DNA of 64,000 nucleotides from Salipiger profundus. GTDB lineage: Bacteria > Pseudomonadota > Alphaproteobacteria > Rhodobacterales > Rhodobacteraceae. Made by a program: the position numbers and the translations under genes. This document shows positions 38,621-48,119 of this stretch, one piece after another; the stretch's first letter is position 1; the number at the start of each line of letters is the position of its first letter. The notes under the pieces are model-generated. The model did no database searches and was not told the origin of the DNA. It worked only from the letters and a program-made list of their open reading frames with translations. The DNA lies in assembly GCF_001969385.1 (NCBI RefSeq), contig NZ_CP014796.1, positions 4,357,501 through 4,421,500 on the forward strand, read 5' to 3'.

Positions 38621-39439
38621 ATGATGACGCTGAGCGAGATGGCGGTGGACGTCCTGACCACCGCTGACGGCCGGGAAAAGACCGCGAAGTCGCACGCCCA
38701 CGCCGCGGCGTGGCGCGCAGCGCGCGAGGCCGGCACGCCGATCGAAATCGGCAGCGCGAGCCCGCCGCTGCGGCCCTCGCGCCCCGACCGGCCGGAGCTT
38801 CTGGACCCGCGCGAGGTGCCCAAGCGCAAGCCCGGCTCGCCGCAGGGGCGCATCGCGCTGCTGCACGCGGTGGCGCATATCGAGCTGAACGCCGTCGACC
38901 TTCACTGGGACATCATCGCGCGCTTCACCGAGGTGCCCTTTCCTCCCGGCTTCTACGACGACTGGGTGCGCGCCGCCGACGAGGAATCGAAGCATTTCAA
39001 CCTGATGTGCGACTGTCTCGAGGAACTGGGCAGCCACTACGGCGCCCTGCCCGCCCACGCCGGCATGTGGCGCGCCGCCGAGGATACCGCCGACGACCTG
39101 ATGGGGCGGCTCGCCGTGGTGCCGATGGTGCTCGAGGCGCGCGGGCTCGACGTGACGCCGGGTATGATCGATCTCTTTCGCAAGGCCGGCGTCGACAGCG
39201 CCGTCGCCGCGCTCGAGACGATCTACGCCGAAGAGGTCGGCCATGTCGCCTATGGCTCGAAGTGGTTCCACTTCCTGTGCGGCCGCCACGAACTCGACCC
39301 GCGCGACGTCTTTCATTCGCTTGTGCGCAAATATTTCCACGGCGCCCTGAAGCCGCCCTTCAACGACGAGAAACGCGCCGAGGCCGGCCTGCCGCTGGAT
39401 TTCTACTGGCCGCTTGCCGAAGAAAGCGGCAAGGCCTGA
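38621..39439 (+). CDS. DUF455 ferritin-like protein
   Basis: The 272-residue product carries carboxylate/histidine motifs of a diiron four-helix bundle: VAHIELNAVDLHWDI near 89, ADEESKHFNLMC near 128 (ExxH) and YAEEVGHVAYG near 215 (ExxH). This is DUF455, related to MiaE-like monooxygenases and rubrerythrins. A function cannot be given; a link to peroxide stress would fit its place 62 bases after bcp. Two in-frame ATGs (38621, 38624) are equivalent. Confidence 0.88.
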   Translation: MMTLSEMAVDVLTTADGREKTAKSHAHAAAWRAAREAGTPIEIGSASPPLRPSRPDRPELLDPREVPKRKPGSPQGRIALLHAVAHIELNAVDLHWDIIARFTEVPFPPGFYDDWVRAADEESKHFNLMCDCLEELGSHYGALPAHAGMWRAAEDTADDLMGRLAVVPMVLEARGLDVTPGMIDLFRKAGVDSAVAALETIYAEEVGHVAYGSKWFHFLCGRHELDPRDVFHSLVRKYFHGALKPPFNDEKRAEAGLPLDFYWPLAEESGKA

Positions 39440-39629
39440 CACGATCGCCGGCCCTGAACCCATTGGGGTCGGCGAATTTTCGCCAATAGAGCGTGTTTTC
39501 GCCGCATCGGGCAGCAACTTCGCCCAAAATCGTTGCGAAAATGTCAATCTCTGGGGTAAGTCCCTCGGCATGGTGCCGGATGTAGGGGATACGAGCACCG
39601 AATTTGGGACGGGAACAAAGGAACGTCAG

Positions 39630-40940
39630 GTGAGAACGCGTCTCGCGATCAGAACCCATGCGCTTTTGGAGCGCTTTTTTCCGGAACGTCGGCTTTTTCT
39701 GAAATCGGATACCGACACGCGCTTCATCCGGCTTCGCTCGGAGACGCAGGCGCTCGCGTTCGCCGGGAGCGCCTTGCTGGTGGCCTGGGCGATCATCGCC
39801 ACCGCCATCCTGCTGATGGACAGCATCAGCGCCGGCAACTTCCGCGATCAGGCCCGCCGTGACCAGATCACCTATCAGCGCCGCCTCAACGAGCTGTCGC
39901 AGGAACGCGACGCCCGCGCCGCCGATGCGCTCGCCGCGCAGGAACGCTTCAACACGGCGCTCGCACAGGTCTCGGCAATGCAGTCGAAGCTGCTCGACTC
40001 CGAGACCCGGCGCCGCGAGCTCGAGACCGGCATCGACGTCATCCAGACGACGCTGCGCGACACCATGAAGGAGCGCGAGACCGTCAGCGCCCGGCTTGCC
40101 ACGCTGCAGAGCCAGATCGAGAGCGGCGGCACGCAGGTCGCCGGTGGCGGCGACGGCGACGGCACGCTCGACCTGCTGGCCGAGGCGCTCGCCCGCACCG
40201 CCGAGGAGCGCGACCAGGTGGTCGCCGACGCGCAGGACGCGCTGGTCCGCGCCGACGACATGGCCACCGAGCTGCGCCTGATGGAAGAGAAGAACGACCG
40301 CATCTTCCGCCAGCTCGAAGAGGCGATGACCGTCTCGGTCAAGCCGCTCGACAAGATGTTCACCGCAGCCGGCATGGACCCCGACCGCATCATCAACCAG
40401 GTGCGCAAGGGCTATTCCGGCCAGGGCGGCCCGCTGACCCCGCTGACCTTCTCGACCCGCGGCGAAGAGCCCTCGGCCGAGTTGGAGCGCGCCAACCGCA
40501 TCCTCGGCGATCTCGACCGGCTCAACATGTATCGCATCGCCGCCGAGAAGCTGCCCTTTGCCACGCCGCTCAAGGACGCCTTCCGCTTCACCAGCGGCTT
40601 CGGCCGGCGCTGGGGGCGGCTGCACGCCGGCACGGATTTCGCCGCGCCGCACGGCACGCCGATCTATTCCACCGCCGACGGCACCGTGATCCACGCGGGG
40701 TGGATGTCGGGATACGGGCGACTGGTAAAGATCAAGCATGAATTCGGCATCGAGACCCGCTACGCGCATATGTCCAAAATCCGCGTCAAGGTCGGTCAAA
40801 AGGTATCGCGCGGGGATCGTGTTGGTGATATGGGAAATACCGGACGGTCGACCGGGACGCACCTCCACTACGAGGTTCGCGTCGGAGGAGAGCCCGTGAA
40901 TCCCATGACCTACATCAAGGCTGCAAACGATGTTTTCTAA
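39630..40940 (+). CDS. M23 family peptidase (LytM/DipM-like)
   Basis: The 436-residue protein has one membrane anchor (LAFAGSALLVAWAIIATAILLM, residues about 45-70), then a long coiled coil (about 80-240) rich in Glu, Arg and Gln, and a C-terminal peptidase domain. The Zn site is complete: GRLHAGTDFAAP (H...D) and GTHLHYEV. It cleaves or regulates cleavage of peptidoglycan. GTG at 39630 is preferred; it precedes the text RTRLAIRTHALLERFFPERR, whereas the ATG at 39414 lies inside the upstream gene. It overlaps the bactofilin gene by 11 bases. Confidence 0.88.
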   Translation: MRTRLAIRTHALLERFFPERRLFLKSDTDTRFIRLRSETQALAFAGSALLVAWAIIATAILLMDSISAGNFRDQARRDQITYQRRLNELSQERDARAADALAAQERFNTALAQVSAMQSKLLDSETRRRELETGIDVIQTTLRDTMKERETVSARLATLQSQIESGGTQVAGGGDGDGTLDLLAEALARTAEERDQVVADAQDALVRADDMATELRLMEEKNDRIFRQLEEAMTVSVKPLDKMFTAAGMDPDRIINQVRKGYSGQGGPLTPLTFSTRGEEPSAELERANRILGDLDRLNMYRIAAEKLPFATPLKDAFRFTSGFGRRWGRLHAGTDFAAPHGTPIYSTADGTVIHAGWMSGYGRLVKIKHEFGIETRYAHMSKIRVKVGQKVSRGDRVGDMGNTGRSTGTHLHYEVRVGGEPVNPMTYIKAANDVF

Positions 40941-41475
40941 GAGCAAGATCAACGAGCCCGGTCCCAAGGCCGACGATTCCGCACCGAAGCCCGCCGCCGA
41001 GGCGCCGCGCCAGTCGAACCAGGAATACAAGCCGTCGACCCCGCCCAAGGCGAAGCCGCCGGCCTCGGTGCTTTCGAGCGATCTGCACATCACCGGCAAC
41101 CTGCGCACCACCGGCGACATCCAAGTCGAAGGCACGGTCGAGGGCGACATCCGCGCCCACCTGCTGACCATCGGCGAAAGTGCCACGATCAAGGGCGAAG
41201 TCATCGCCGATGACGTGGTGATCAACGGTCGCATCGTCGGCCGCGTGCGTGGCCTCAAGGTCCGCCTGACCGCCACCGCGCGCGTCGAGGGCGACATCAT
41301 CCACAAGACCATCGCTATAGAGAGCGGCGCCCATTTCGAAGGCTCCGTGCAGCGCCAGGACGACCCGCTGTCGACCCGTGGCAAGGGCGGCCAGCAGCAG
41401 CCGCAACAGCAGGCCCAGCCCGCGCCGCAGCAGCCGAAACCGGCGCAGGCCTCGGGTGGCCAGTCCAACGGCTGA
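40930..41475 (+). CDS. bacA: Bactofilin
   Basis: The 181-residue protein has a DUF583 beta-helix core (residues about 45-135): SSDLHITGNLRTTGDIQVEGTVEGDI, SATIKGEVIADDVVINGRIVGRV, with hydrophobic spacing every few residues. Low-complexity Pro/Ala/Gln ends flank it (QQQPQQQAQPAPQQPKPA). Bactofilins polymerise and localise peptidoglycan enzymes; pairing with an M23 peptidase gene, here overlapping, is a recurring arrangement in alphaproteobacteria. Confidence 0.95.
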   Translation: MFSKSKINEPGPKADDSAPKPAAEAPRQSNQEYKPSTPPKAKPPASVLSSDLHITGNLRTTGDIQVEGTVEGDIRAHLLTIGESATIKGEVIADDVVINGRIVGRVRGLKVRLTATARVEGDIIHKTIAIESGAHFEGSVQRQDDPLSTRGKGGQQQPQQQAQPAPQQPKPAQASGGQSNG

Positions 41476-41511
41476 CCTCCTTCACGGGACACGGTCACAG
41501 TATTATCGGCA

Positions 41512-41541
41512 AACGCCGGGCCTCGTGCCCGGCGTTTTTGT
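41512..41541 (+). terminator. Intrinsic terminator after bactofilin
   Basis: AACGCCGGG-N7-CCCGGCGTT is followed by TTTGTTT. It ends the M23-bactofilin transcript. The rest of the gap up to 41764 shows no gene. Confidence 0.85.
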
Positions 41542-41764
41542 TTGCGTCGTTGAGGCGTAGCGCTTCCCGTGGCCGCCGATGGGGGATGCGGACCGCTCAA
41601 GGCCGCCGAATTGCGAACCTCGACAGAGGGAGCCAAACCCCAGCGGCCCGACTGCCGCGCCGAGGGACATTCGCTTGTTCAGCCATGGAGAAGCGCTTGC
41701 CCCCTCCTGGCGGGTTGGTCAGGCTGCCGTGCAGCACCTGGACCGGCAGCACCCCTGCCCTGGC

Positions 41765-42595
41765 TCAGCCGAACAGCGCCTTGCGCAGCATGTTCAGCGC
41801 GACGAGGATCAGGAAGACACCGAACAGCCGCTTGAGCGGCGCCGGGTTCATCGCGTGGGCCAGCTTCACGCCCAGCGGCGCCGTCAGCGTGGTCATCGCG
41901 ATGACCACGAGAAAGGCCGGGATGTTCACCGCGCCCAGCGTCAGCGGCGGGCGCGAGTCCGGCGCCACGTCGAGGAACAGGAAGCCCACCGCCGAGGGCA
42001 CCGCGATCAGCAGTCCGAAGCCCGCCGCGGTGGCCACCGCACGGTGAATCGGCACATTGTGCAGGCTCATCAGCGGCACGCCGAAGCTGCCGCCGCCGAT
42101 CCCCATCAGCACCGACAGGAAGCCGACCAGCGGTGAGAAGACGTATTGCTTGCCGCCCGACGGCATCTCGTCGGCGATGCGCCAGGTGTTGCGCCCGAAG
42201 ATCATGTAGATGCCGATCACCAGCCCCAGACCGCCGAAGATCGCCTGCAGCGTGGCCGAGCGCAGCGCCGAGGCCGCGAGCACGCCCACCAGCGCACCGA
42301 TCACGATGCCCGGCGCCCAGCCCTTGAGGATGTCCCAGTCGACGGCGCCCTTGCGGTTGTGGCTCAGCACCGACCGGATCGAGGTCACGATGATCGTCGC
42401 GAGCGATGTCGCAAGGCAGACCTGCATGAGCTGCGGCCCCGACAGCCCCAGAAGCTGGAAGGTGTAGAAGAACGACGGCACCAGCACGATGCCGCCCCCC
42501 ACGCCCAGAAGCCCCGCCAGCACGCCCGCGGCGCCCCCGATCACGATCAGGAAGGCGAGCAGTTCCAGCAGAAGGGTCATGTCGATGTCGGGCAT
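41765..42595 (-). CDS. TSUP family (TauE/SafE) membrane transporter
   Basis: The 276-residue protein has about eight membrane segments and the paired glycine motifs LAGLLGVGGGIVLVPSF near 30 and SVLMGIGGGSFGVPLMSLH near 165 that define TSUP. The family exports or imports sulfite, sulfoacetate or similar organosulfur anions. It starts 27 bases after the GntR stop, so both are one operon, divergent from ggt. A role in exporting a sulfur product of gamma-glutamyl compound breakdown is an inference. Confidence 0.9.
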   Translation of the reverse strand: MPDIDMTLLLELLAFLIVIGGAAGVLAGLLGVGGGIVLVPSFFYTFQLLGLSGPQLMQVCLATSLATIIVTSIRSVLSHNRKGAVDWDILKGWAPGIVIGALVGVLAASALRSATLQAIFGGLGLVIGIYMIFGRNTWRIADEMPSGGKQYVFSPLVGFLSVLMGIGGGSFGVPLMSLHNVPIHRAVATAAGFGLLIAVPSAVGFLFLDVAPDSRPPLTLGAVNIPAFLVVIAMTTLTAPLGVKLAHAMNPAPLKRLFGVFLILVALNMLRKALFG

Positions 42596-42622
42596 CGGGA
42601 TCTCCGGTCGTTGGGCGCGCGG

Positions 42623-43270
42623 TCAGCCGCGCCGGGAAAGGGTGTCGGACAGCGCCATGAAGGCCGCCGCCACGTGGCTGCGCATCTGCCGCCGCGTGGT
42701 CTCGGCGTCATGCGCGAGAATGGCCTCGGCGATCGCACGATGCTCGGCCTTGGACGCGGCAAGCCGGCCGCTGTCCTCGTGGAAGTTCGCCGCGCGCCAG
42801 GACAGCGTGCGCAGGTTCATGTCCTCGAGCGTCGCCGCGAGCATCGCGTTGCGCGCACCGGTCTTGATGATATCGTGAAACCGCGCGTTCACCTCGGCGT
42901 AGACCACGGGATCATCGCAGCCTTCGCCCTCGTCGAGCACGGCGACAAGCCGGCGGCGCTCGATCTCGGACATCCGCTGCGCCGCGAGCGCGGCAAGGCC
43001 GCTCTCGATCTCGCCCGCCGCCTCGAAGAGCTCGGCAAGGTCCTCGGGGGCCATGCGCCGCACGACGACGGCACGACGCGCCCCGCGCTCGGCGAGGTTC
43101 GCCTGCTCGAGCCGCTGCAGTGCTTCGCGGACGGGGGTGCGGGACACGCCGAACTGTTCGGCCAGCGTGGTCTCGACAAGCGGTGCCCCCGGCGCCATCC
43201 GCCCGGCGATGATGTCATCGACAAGCGTCGTGTAGATCGTCTCGGCGGTTCGGGTGCTCACCTTGCTCAC
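42623..43270 (-). CDS. GntR family regulator (FadR/FCD subfamily)
   Basis: The 215-residue product has an N-terminal winged helix (AGAPLVETTLAEQFGVSRTPVREALQRLEQ-like, here APGAPLVETTLAEQFGVSRT near 28) and a helical FCD effector domain with conserved histidines (VYAEVNARFHDII, ASKAEHRAIAEAI). It most likely binds the palindrome 24 bases upstream of its start and controls itself, the TSUP gene and ggt. The start is GTG 43270 or GTG 43261. Confidence 0.92.
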   Translation of the reverse strand: MSKVSTRTAETIYTTLVDDIIAGRMAPGAPLVETTLAEQFGVSRTPVREALQRLEQANLAERGARRAVVVRRMAPEDLAELFEAAGEIESGLAALAAQRMSEIERRRLVAVLDEGEGCDDPVVYAEVNARFHDIIKTGARNAMLAATLEDMNLRTLSWRAANFHEDSGRLAASKAEHRAIAEAILAHDAETTRRQMRSHVAAAFMALSDTLSRRG

Positions 43271-43293
43271 TCATCAACTGTGTCGACTTTGTT

Positions 43294-43321
43294 CTTGCAT
43301 ATGTATACATATCTATGCAAG
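43294..43321. promoter_or_regulatory. Palindromic operator between gntR and ggt
   Basis: CTTGCATA/TATGCAAG arms flank the perfect 14-bp palindrome ATATGTATACATAT (43299-43312). The TGTATACA core is the kind of site bound by FCD-type GntR proteins. It lies 24 bases from the gntR start and 114 bases from the ggt start. Confidence 0.75.
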
Positions 43322-43434
43322 TTGAATTCACCGCTACACGTAGCAGACGGAGGGCGGGGCTCTCGGGATTGCCTAGTCAATCGCCACCACTCACGGACCC
43401 GCCCTGCCCTCCGAATTTATCAGGACCGTTTCTC

Positions 43435-45024
43435 ATGTTCGACTTCTTCTCAGCCCGGCGCCCCAGCACGCTTGCGTCCGAGGCCATGATCGCCACTTCG
43501 CACCCGCTGTCCACCGCCGCCGGGCTCGAGATCCTTTCCGCCGGCGGCAACGCCGTCGACGCGGCGATCTGTGCCGTCTCGGTGCAATGCGTGGTCGATC
43601 CGCTCATGACCGGCATCGGCGGCGACTGTTTCGCGCTCTACGCCCCGAAGGGCGGCAAGGTGAAGGCGCTCAACGGCTCGGGCCGTGCCCCCGCCGGCGC
43701 CACGATCGAGGCGCTGCGGGGCGCCGGGCTTTCCGACGAGATCCCGCAGACCAGCCCGCACGCCGTGACCATCCCCGGCGCCATCTCGGCCTGGTGCCGG
43801 CTGCACGCCGACCACGGGTCGATGCCGCTCGACCGGCTCTTCGCCCGCGCCATCGGCTACGCCGAGAACGGTTTTCCGGTGACACCGCGTGTCGCCATGG
43901 ACTGGGCCGAGACCGCCGAACTGGTGGGCCGTGACGAACATGCCGCCAAGCTCTTCCTGCCCGGTGGCCGCGCCCCCTCGGTCGGCGAGACCCGCAGCCA
44001 GCCGCTGCTCGCCGCGCGCCTGCGCGAGATCGCCGCGAAAGGCGCCGCCGGGTTCTACGAGGGCGACACCGCCGCGAAGATGGCCGCGCACCTGCAATCG
44101 CTCGGCGGGCTCCAGACCGAGGAAGATTTCCACGAGGGCCTCGACCAGGCGCATTGGGTCGATCCGATCTCGACCTCCTACGGCGGTCACGACGTGCTGG
44201 AATGCCCCCCCAACGGCCAGGGGCTCGCGGCGCTGCTGATCCTGCGGATCCTGTCGAAATTCGACCTGAAGGGCGGGCTGTCCGAGGCCGACCGCATCCA
44301 CCTGCACGCCGAGGCGACGAAGATCGCCTATCACCACCGCGACGCGCTGATCGGCGATCCCGCCGCCTGCCCCGGCGTGGCCGAGACGCTGCTGTCCGAC
44401 GCGGTGGTCGACACGCTCGCAGCGCGCATCGACATGTCCCGCGCGGGCACGCCGGCGCTCTGGGACGAGCCCGAGCACAAGGACACGATCTATCTCAGCG
44501 TCGTCGACCGCGACGGCAACGCGATCTCCTTTATCAACTCGATCTTCCACGGCTTCGGTTCTACCCGGCTCGACCCGCAAACCGGCGTGCTGTTCCACTC
44601 GCGTGGCTCTTCGTTCCGGCTGATCGACGGCCACCCCAATGCCATCGCGCCCGGCAAGCGGCCGATGCACACGATCATTCCGGGGATGCTTTGCAAGGAC
44701 GGTGCCGCGGTCATGCCCTTCGGCGTGATGGGCGGCCAGTACCAGGCGGCGGGCCAGGCGGCGTTCCTGTCGGGTGTGCTGGATCTCGGGATGGACCTGC
44801 AGGCGGCGATGGACGCGCCGCGCAGCTTCGCCTTCGGCGGCGAACTGCAGATCGAACCGGCAGTCTCCGAGGCCGCCCGTGTCGATCTGGCAGCGCGCGG
44901 TCACAAGCTGCACGTGATGCATAGCCCGCTCGGCGGCAGCCAGGCGATCCGCATCAACCCGGAGACCGGCGTGCTGACCGGCGGCAGCGACACTCGCAAG
45001 GACGGCATGGCGCTCGGCTTCTGA
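43435..45024 (+). CDS. ggt: Gamma-glutamyltransferase
   Basis: The 529-residue protein has the Ntn-hydrolase pattern: GGNAVDAAICAVSVQCVVDPLMTGIGGDCFALY near the N-terminus, the nucleophilic Thr expected in HKDTIYLSVVDRDGNAISFINSIFHGFGS near 345, and GVMGGQYQAAGQAAFL near 430. It would self-cleave before this Thr. No signal peptide is seen (start MFDFFSARRPSTLASEAM), so it may be cytoplasmic, unlike classical periplasmic GGT. Start ATG 43435 is preferred over upstream frames for its family match. Confidence 0.92.
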   Translation: MFDFFSARRPSTLASEAMIATSHPLSTAAGLEILSAGGNAVDAAICAVSVQCVVDPLMTGIGGDCFALYAPKGGKVKALNGSGRAPAGATIEALRGAGLSDEIPQTSPHAVTIPGAISAWCRLHADHGSMPLDRLFARAIGYAENGFPVTPRVAMDWAETAELVGRDEHAAKLFLPGGRAPSVGETRSQPLLAARLREIAAKGAAGFYEGDTAAKMAAHLQSLGGLQTEEDFHEGLDQAHWVDPISTSYGGHDVLECPPNGQGLAALLILRILSKFDLKGGLSEADRIHLHAEATKIAYHHRDALIGDPAACPGVAETLLSDAVVDTLAARIDMSRAGTPALWDEPEHKDTIYLSVVDRDGNAISFINSIFHGFGSTRLDPQTGVLFHSRGSSFRLIDGHPNAIAPGKRPMHTIIPGMLCKDGAAVMPFGVMGGQYQAAGQAAFLSGVLDLGMDLQAAMDAPRSFAFGGELQIEPAVSEAARVDLAARGHKLHVMHSPLGGSQAIRINPETGVLTGGSDTRKDGMALGF

Positions 45025-45033
45025 TCCGCGCGG

Positions 45034-45056
45034 AGGGTGGCTTAAAACCCCACCCT
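45034..45056. repeat. Short palindromic repeat, copy 2
   Basis: AGGGTGG-N9-CCACCCT lies just after the ggt stop. It resembles copies 1 and 3, and may also aid termination of ggt. Confidence 0.4.
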
Positions 45057-45190
45057 GCGGCGCCGGCACTTCGGGCCAGTGGTTGCGTCCGGTGAACCAC
45101 AACAGCGCGGCGAGCTTTCGCCGAGCTTTTTCGTTGCCGAGAGCCGCTCGATCAGGGCGCAGCGCGAGGCCGGCCCTCCCCGCCGACCGC

Positions 45191-45225
45191 AAAACGAAAA
45201 AGGCGCCGCGGTTTCCCGCGACGCC
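45191..45225 (-). terminator. Intrinsic terminator of lon
   Basis: On the minus strand GGCGTCGCGG-GAAA-CCGCGGCGCC is followed by TTTTTCGTTTT, 24 bases after the lon stop. The stem has one G-T pair. Confidence 0.8.
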
Positions 45226-45248
45226 TTTCGTTTCGATCCGGCCGGACC

Positions 45249-47654
45249 TCAGTGCGCAACCGCACCCGAGGCCGTGTCGTCGCCCTTGCGCAGGGCCGCG
45301 GCGGCCTCTTCGGCCTCCTCGTCCCATTCCACCGCTTCGGGCTTGCCGATCAGCGCGATGTCGAGCACCTCGGAGACGTGCTTGACGGGGATGATTTCCA
45401 GCCCCTCCTTCACGTTGTCGGGCAGCTCGGCAAGGTCCTTCTCGTTCTCCTCGGGAATGAGAACGGTCTTGATCCCGCCCCGCAGCGCCGCGAGCAGCTT
45501 CTCCTTGAGGCCACCGATGGCCGAGGCGTTGCCGCGCAGCGTGACCTCGCCGGTCATGGCGATGTCCTTGCGCACCGGCAGCCCGGTCAGCACCGAGACG
45601 ATCGCCGTCACCATGGCCAGACCCGCCGAGGGGCCGTCCTTGGGCGTCGCGCCGTCGGGCACGTGGACGTGGATGTCCCACTTGTCGAAGCGCGGCGGCT
45701 TGACGCCGATCTGCGGAGAGATCGAGCGCACGTAGCTCTGTGCCGCCTCGATGGACTCCTTCATCACGTCGCCCAGCTTGCCGGTGGTCTTCATCCGACC
45801 CTTGCCCGGCAGACGCAGCGCCTCGATCTGCAGCAGGTCGCCACCAACCGAGGTGTAGGCAAGCCCTGTGACCACGCCGACCTGGCTTTCCTCTTCGGCA
45901 AGACCGTAGCGGTATTTCCGCACGCCGAGGAAGTCGTCGAGGTTGTCGCGGGTCACCGTGACCTCGGTTGCCTCCTTCTTGACGATCTTCGTCACCGCCT
46001 TGCGGGCGATGCGCGCGATCTCGCGTTCGAGGTTCCGCACGCCCGCCTCGCGGGTGTAGTAGCGGATGACGTCGATCAGCGCCTCGTCGGTCAGGGTGAA
46101 CTCGCCCTTCTTGAGACCATGCGCCTTGATCTGCTTGTCGAGCAGGTGACGCTTGGCGATCTCGGCCTTCTCGTCCTCGGTGTAGCCCGAGAGCGGGATG
46201 ATCTCCATCCGGTCGAGCAGCGGCCCCGGCATGTTGTAGCTGTTGGCCGTGGTCACGAACATCACGTTCGACAGGTCGTATTCGACCTCGAGGTAGTGGT
46301 CCACGAAGGTGCCGTTCTGCTCGGGGTCGAGCACTTCCAGCATCGCCGAGGCCGGGTCGCCACGGAAGTCCTGACCCATCTTGTCGATCTCGTCGAGCAG
46401 GATGAGCGGGTTCGTGGTCTTGGCCTTCTTCAGCGCCTGGATGATCTTGCCCGGCATCGAGCCGATGTAGGTCCGGCGGTGGCCGCGGATCTCGGACTCG
46501 TCACGCACACCACCCAGCGAGATGCGGATGAACTCGCGGCCCGTGGCCTTGGCCATCGACTTGCCCAGCGACGTCTTGCCGACGCCCGGAGGGCCGACGA
46601 GGCAGAGGATCGGGCCCTTGAGCTTCTGGCTGCGCGCCTGCACCGCGAGATACTCGACGATGCGCTCCTTGACCTTCTCGAGGCTGTAGTGGTCCTTGTC
46701 GAGCACGTCCTGCGCCCGGCCGAGGTCCTTCTTGACGCGGCTCTTCGTGCCCCACGGAATGCTGAGCATCCAGTCGAGGTAGTTGCGCACGACGGTCGCC
46801 TCGGCGGACATGGGGCTCATGTTCCGCAGCTTCTTGAGCTCGGCATCGGCCTTTTCGCGGGCCTCTTTCGAGAGCTTGGTGGCCTCGATCTTCTCGGCCA
46901 GCTCGTTGACCTCGTTCTGGCCGTCCTCGCCGTCGCCCAGCTCCTTCTGAATGGCCTTCATCTGCTCATTCAGGTAGTACTCGCGCTGGGTCTTCTCCAT
47001 CTGGCTCTTGACGCGGGTCTTGATCTTCTTCTCGACCTGCAGCACCGAAAGCTCGCCCTGCATCAGGCCGTAGACCTTCTCGAGCCGCTCGGACGTCGCC
47101 AGCGTTTCCAGAAGCTCCTGCTTCTGCTCAACCTCGATGCCGAGATGCCCCGCGACGAGGTCGGCAAGCTTTGCCGGCTCGGTGGTCTCGGAGACCGCCG
47201 AAAGCGCCTCTTCGGGGATGTTCTTCTTGACCTTGGCGTAACGCTCGAACTCTTCGCCGACGGTGCGCACCAGCGCCTCGATCGCGGCCGGATCGCCGGG
47301 CATCTCCTCGACGTACTCGGCACGGGCCTCGAAGAAGGACTCGTTCTCGAGATACTCGGTGATCTTCACACGGCTCTGGCCCTCGACCAGCACCTTGACG
47401 GTGCCGTCGGGCAGCTTGAGCAGTTGCAGAACGTTCGCCAGCACGCCGGCACGGTAGATGCCGGAATTGTCTGGATCATCGACCGATGGGTCGATCTGGG
47501 CGGCAAGCAGGATCTGCTTGTCGTCCTGCATGACCTCCTCCAGCGCCTTCACCGACTTCTCGCGCCCCACGAAGAGCGGCACGATCATGTGCGGGAAAAC
47601 GACGATGTCGCGCAGCGGCAGCACCGGGTAGGAGGAATTGAGAGCCTGTTGCAT
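45249..47654 (-). CDS. lon: ATP-dependent protease Lon
   Basis: The 801-residue protein has all Lon parts: N-terminal substrate domain ([23 protein letters not shown]), a coiled middle, Walker [13 protein letters not shown] near 355, Walker [11 protein letters not shown], and the C-terminal protease with catalytic Ser in [14 protein letters not shown] near 680 and Lys about 43 residues later. It degrades misfolded and regulatory proteins in the cytoplasm. ATG 47654 (MQQALNSS) is chosen because GAAGGA sits 6 bases upstream; an ATG at 47660 overlaps that site. Confidence 0.97.
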   Translation of the reverse strand: MQQALNSSYPVLPLRDIVVFPHMIVPLFVGREKSVKALEEVMQDDKQILLAAQIDPSVDDPDNSGIYRAGVLANVLQLLKLPDGTVKVLVEGQSRVKITEYLENESFFEARAEYVEEMPGDPAAIEALVRTVGEEFERYAKVKKNIPEEALSAVSETTEPAKLADLVAGHLGIEVEQKQELLETLATSERLEKVYGLMQGELSVLQVEKKIKTRVKSQMEKTQREYYLNEQMKAIQKELGDGEDGQNEVNELAEKIEATKLSKEAREKADAELKKLRNMSPMSAEATVVRNYLDWMLSIPWGTKSRVKKDLGRAQDVLDKDHYSLEKVKERIVEYLAVQARSQKLKGPILCLVGPPGVGKTSLGKSMAKATGREFIRISLGGVRDESEIRGHRRTYIGSMPGKIIQALKKAKTTNPLILLDEIDKMGQDFRGDPASAMLEVLDPEQNGTFVDHYLEVEYDLSNVMFVTTANSYNMPGPLLDRMEIIPLSGYTEDEKAEIAKRHLLDKQIKAHGLKKGEFTLTDEALIDVIRYYTREAGVRNLEREIARIARKAVTKIVKKEATEVTVTRDNLDDFLGVRKYRYGLAEEESQVGVVTGLAYTSVGGDLLQIEALRLPGKGRMKTTGKLGDVMKESIEAAQSYVRSISPQIGVKPPRFDKWDIHVHVPDGATPKDGPSAGLAMVTAIVSVLTGLPVRKDIAMTGEVTLRGNASAIGGLKEKLLAALRGGIKTVLIPEENEKDLAELPDNVKEGLEIIPVKHVSEVLDIALIGKPEAVEWDEEAEEAAAALRKGDDTASGAVAH

Positions 47655-47783
47655 AAGCATTCCTTCGTCTTGGCAGGATGGCCCGGCCCCGGTTCTCCGG
47701 CAGCGCCCGCCATCCCCTGTCTCGGAAGTTAAGGTGGGGTCGTTCGACAACGAAATCAACCGCGCTGACCTTCGGTCGACACA

Positions 47784-47812
47784 ACATGGAGAAGTCGTGC
47801 AACCCGCGCAAG
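47784..47812 (-). promoter_or_regulatory. Heat-shock-like promoter upstream of lon
   Basis: CTTGCG and CTCCATGT are 15 bases apart on the minus strand, close to the sigma-32 pattern CTTG...CCCCATnT. It lies about 130 bases upstream of the lon start. This is a hand match, but it suits a heat-shock gene. Confidence 0.4.
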
Positions 47813-47879
47813 CACCCGTCGGTGGGCCGGACGGCACAAGCGGCCCGGCCCCACGCACCGGCAGCGGGCCGGTGACGGC

Positions 47880-48044
47880 TCAGCCGTCGTCCTGCGGCTT
47901 CTGCGCGGCCTTCATGCGGGCGAGAAGCGCCGCCTTGTCGGTCTTTCCACCCTTGGCGGTCTTGCCCTTGGGCGCATCCTTGTGGCGGTCGTAGCGCGGC
48001 GCGTTGCTTCCGGGCCGCGCGCCGCCCGATTTCGAGTAATCCAT
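47880..48044 (-). CDS. Small basic hydrophilic protein (54 aa)
   Basis: The product reads MDYSKSGGARPGSNAPRYDR and continues lysine-rich (HKDAPKGKTAKGGKTDKAAL), ending ALLARMKAAQKPQDDG. A strong AAGGAG ribosome site stands 7 bases before ATG 48044. There is no hydrophobic segment. The charge pattern suggests nucleic-acid or ribosome binding, but this is speculation. It lies upstream of lon with its stop about 68 bases before the lon promoter. Confidence 0.6.
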   Translation of the reverse strand: MDYSKSGGARPGSNAPRYDRHKDAPKGKTAKGGKTDKAALLARMKAAQKPQDDG

Positions 48045-48066
48045 GATCCGGCTCCTTGCCGAGTAT

Positions 48067-48101
48067 GCGGGCCCCGCTTTTGCCGCAACCGCGGGGCCCG
48101 C
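48067..48101. terminator. Perfect 11-bp hairpin after the ene-reductase gene
   Basis: GCGGGCCCCGC-N13-GCGGGGCCCGC stands 19 bases after the OYE stop (minus strand). No T-run follows, so it is a terminator only in a broad sense. Confidence 0.45.
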
Positions 48102-48119
48102 GCAAGCGCCGGTGATTGC

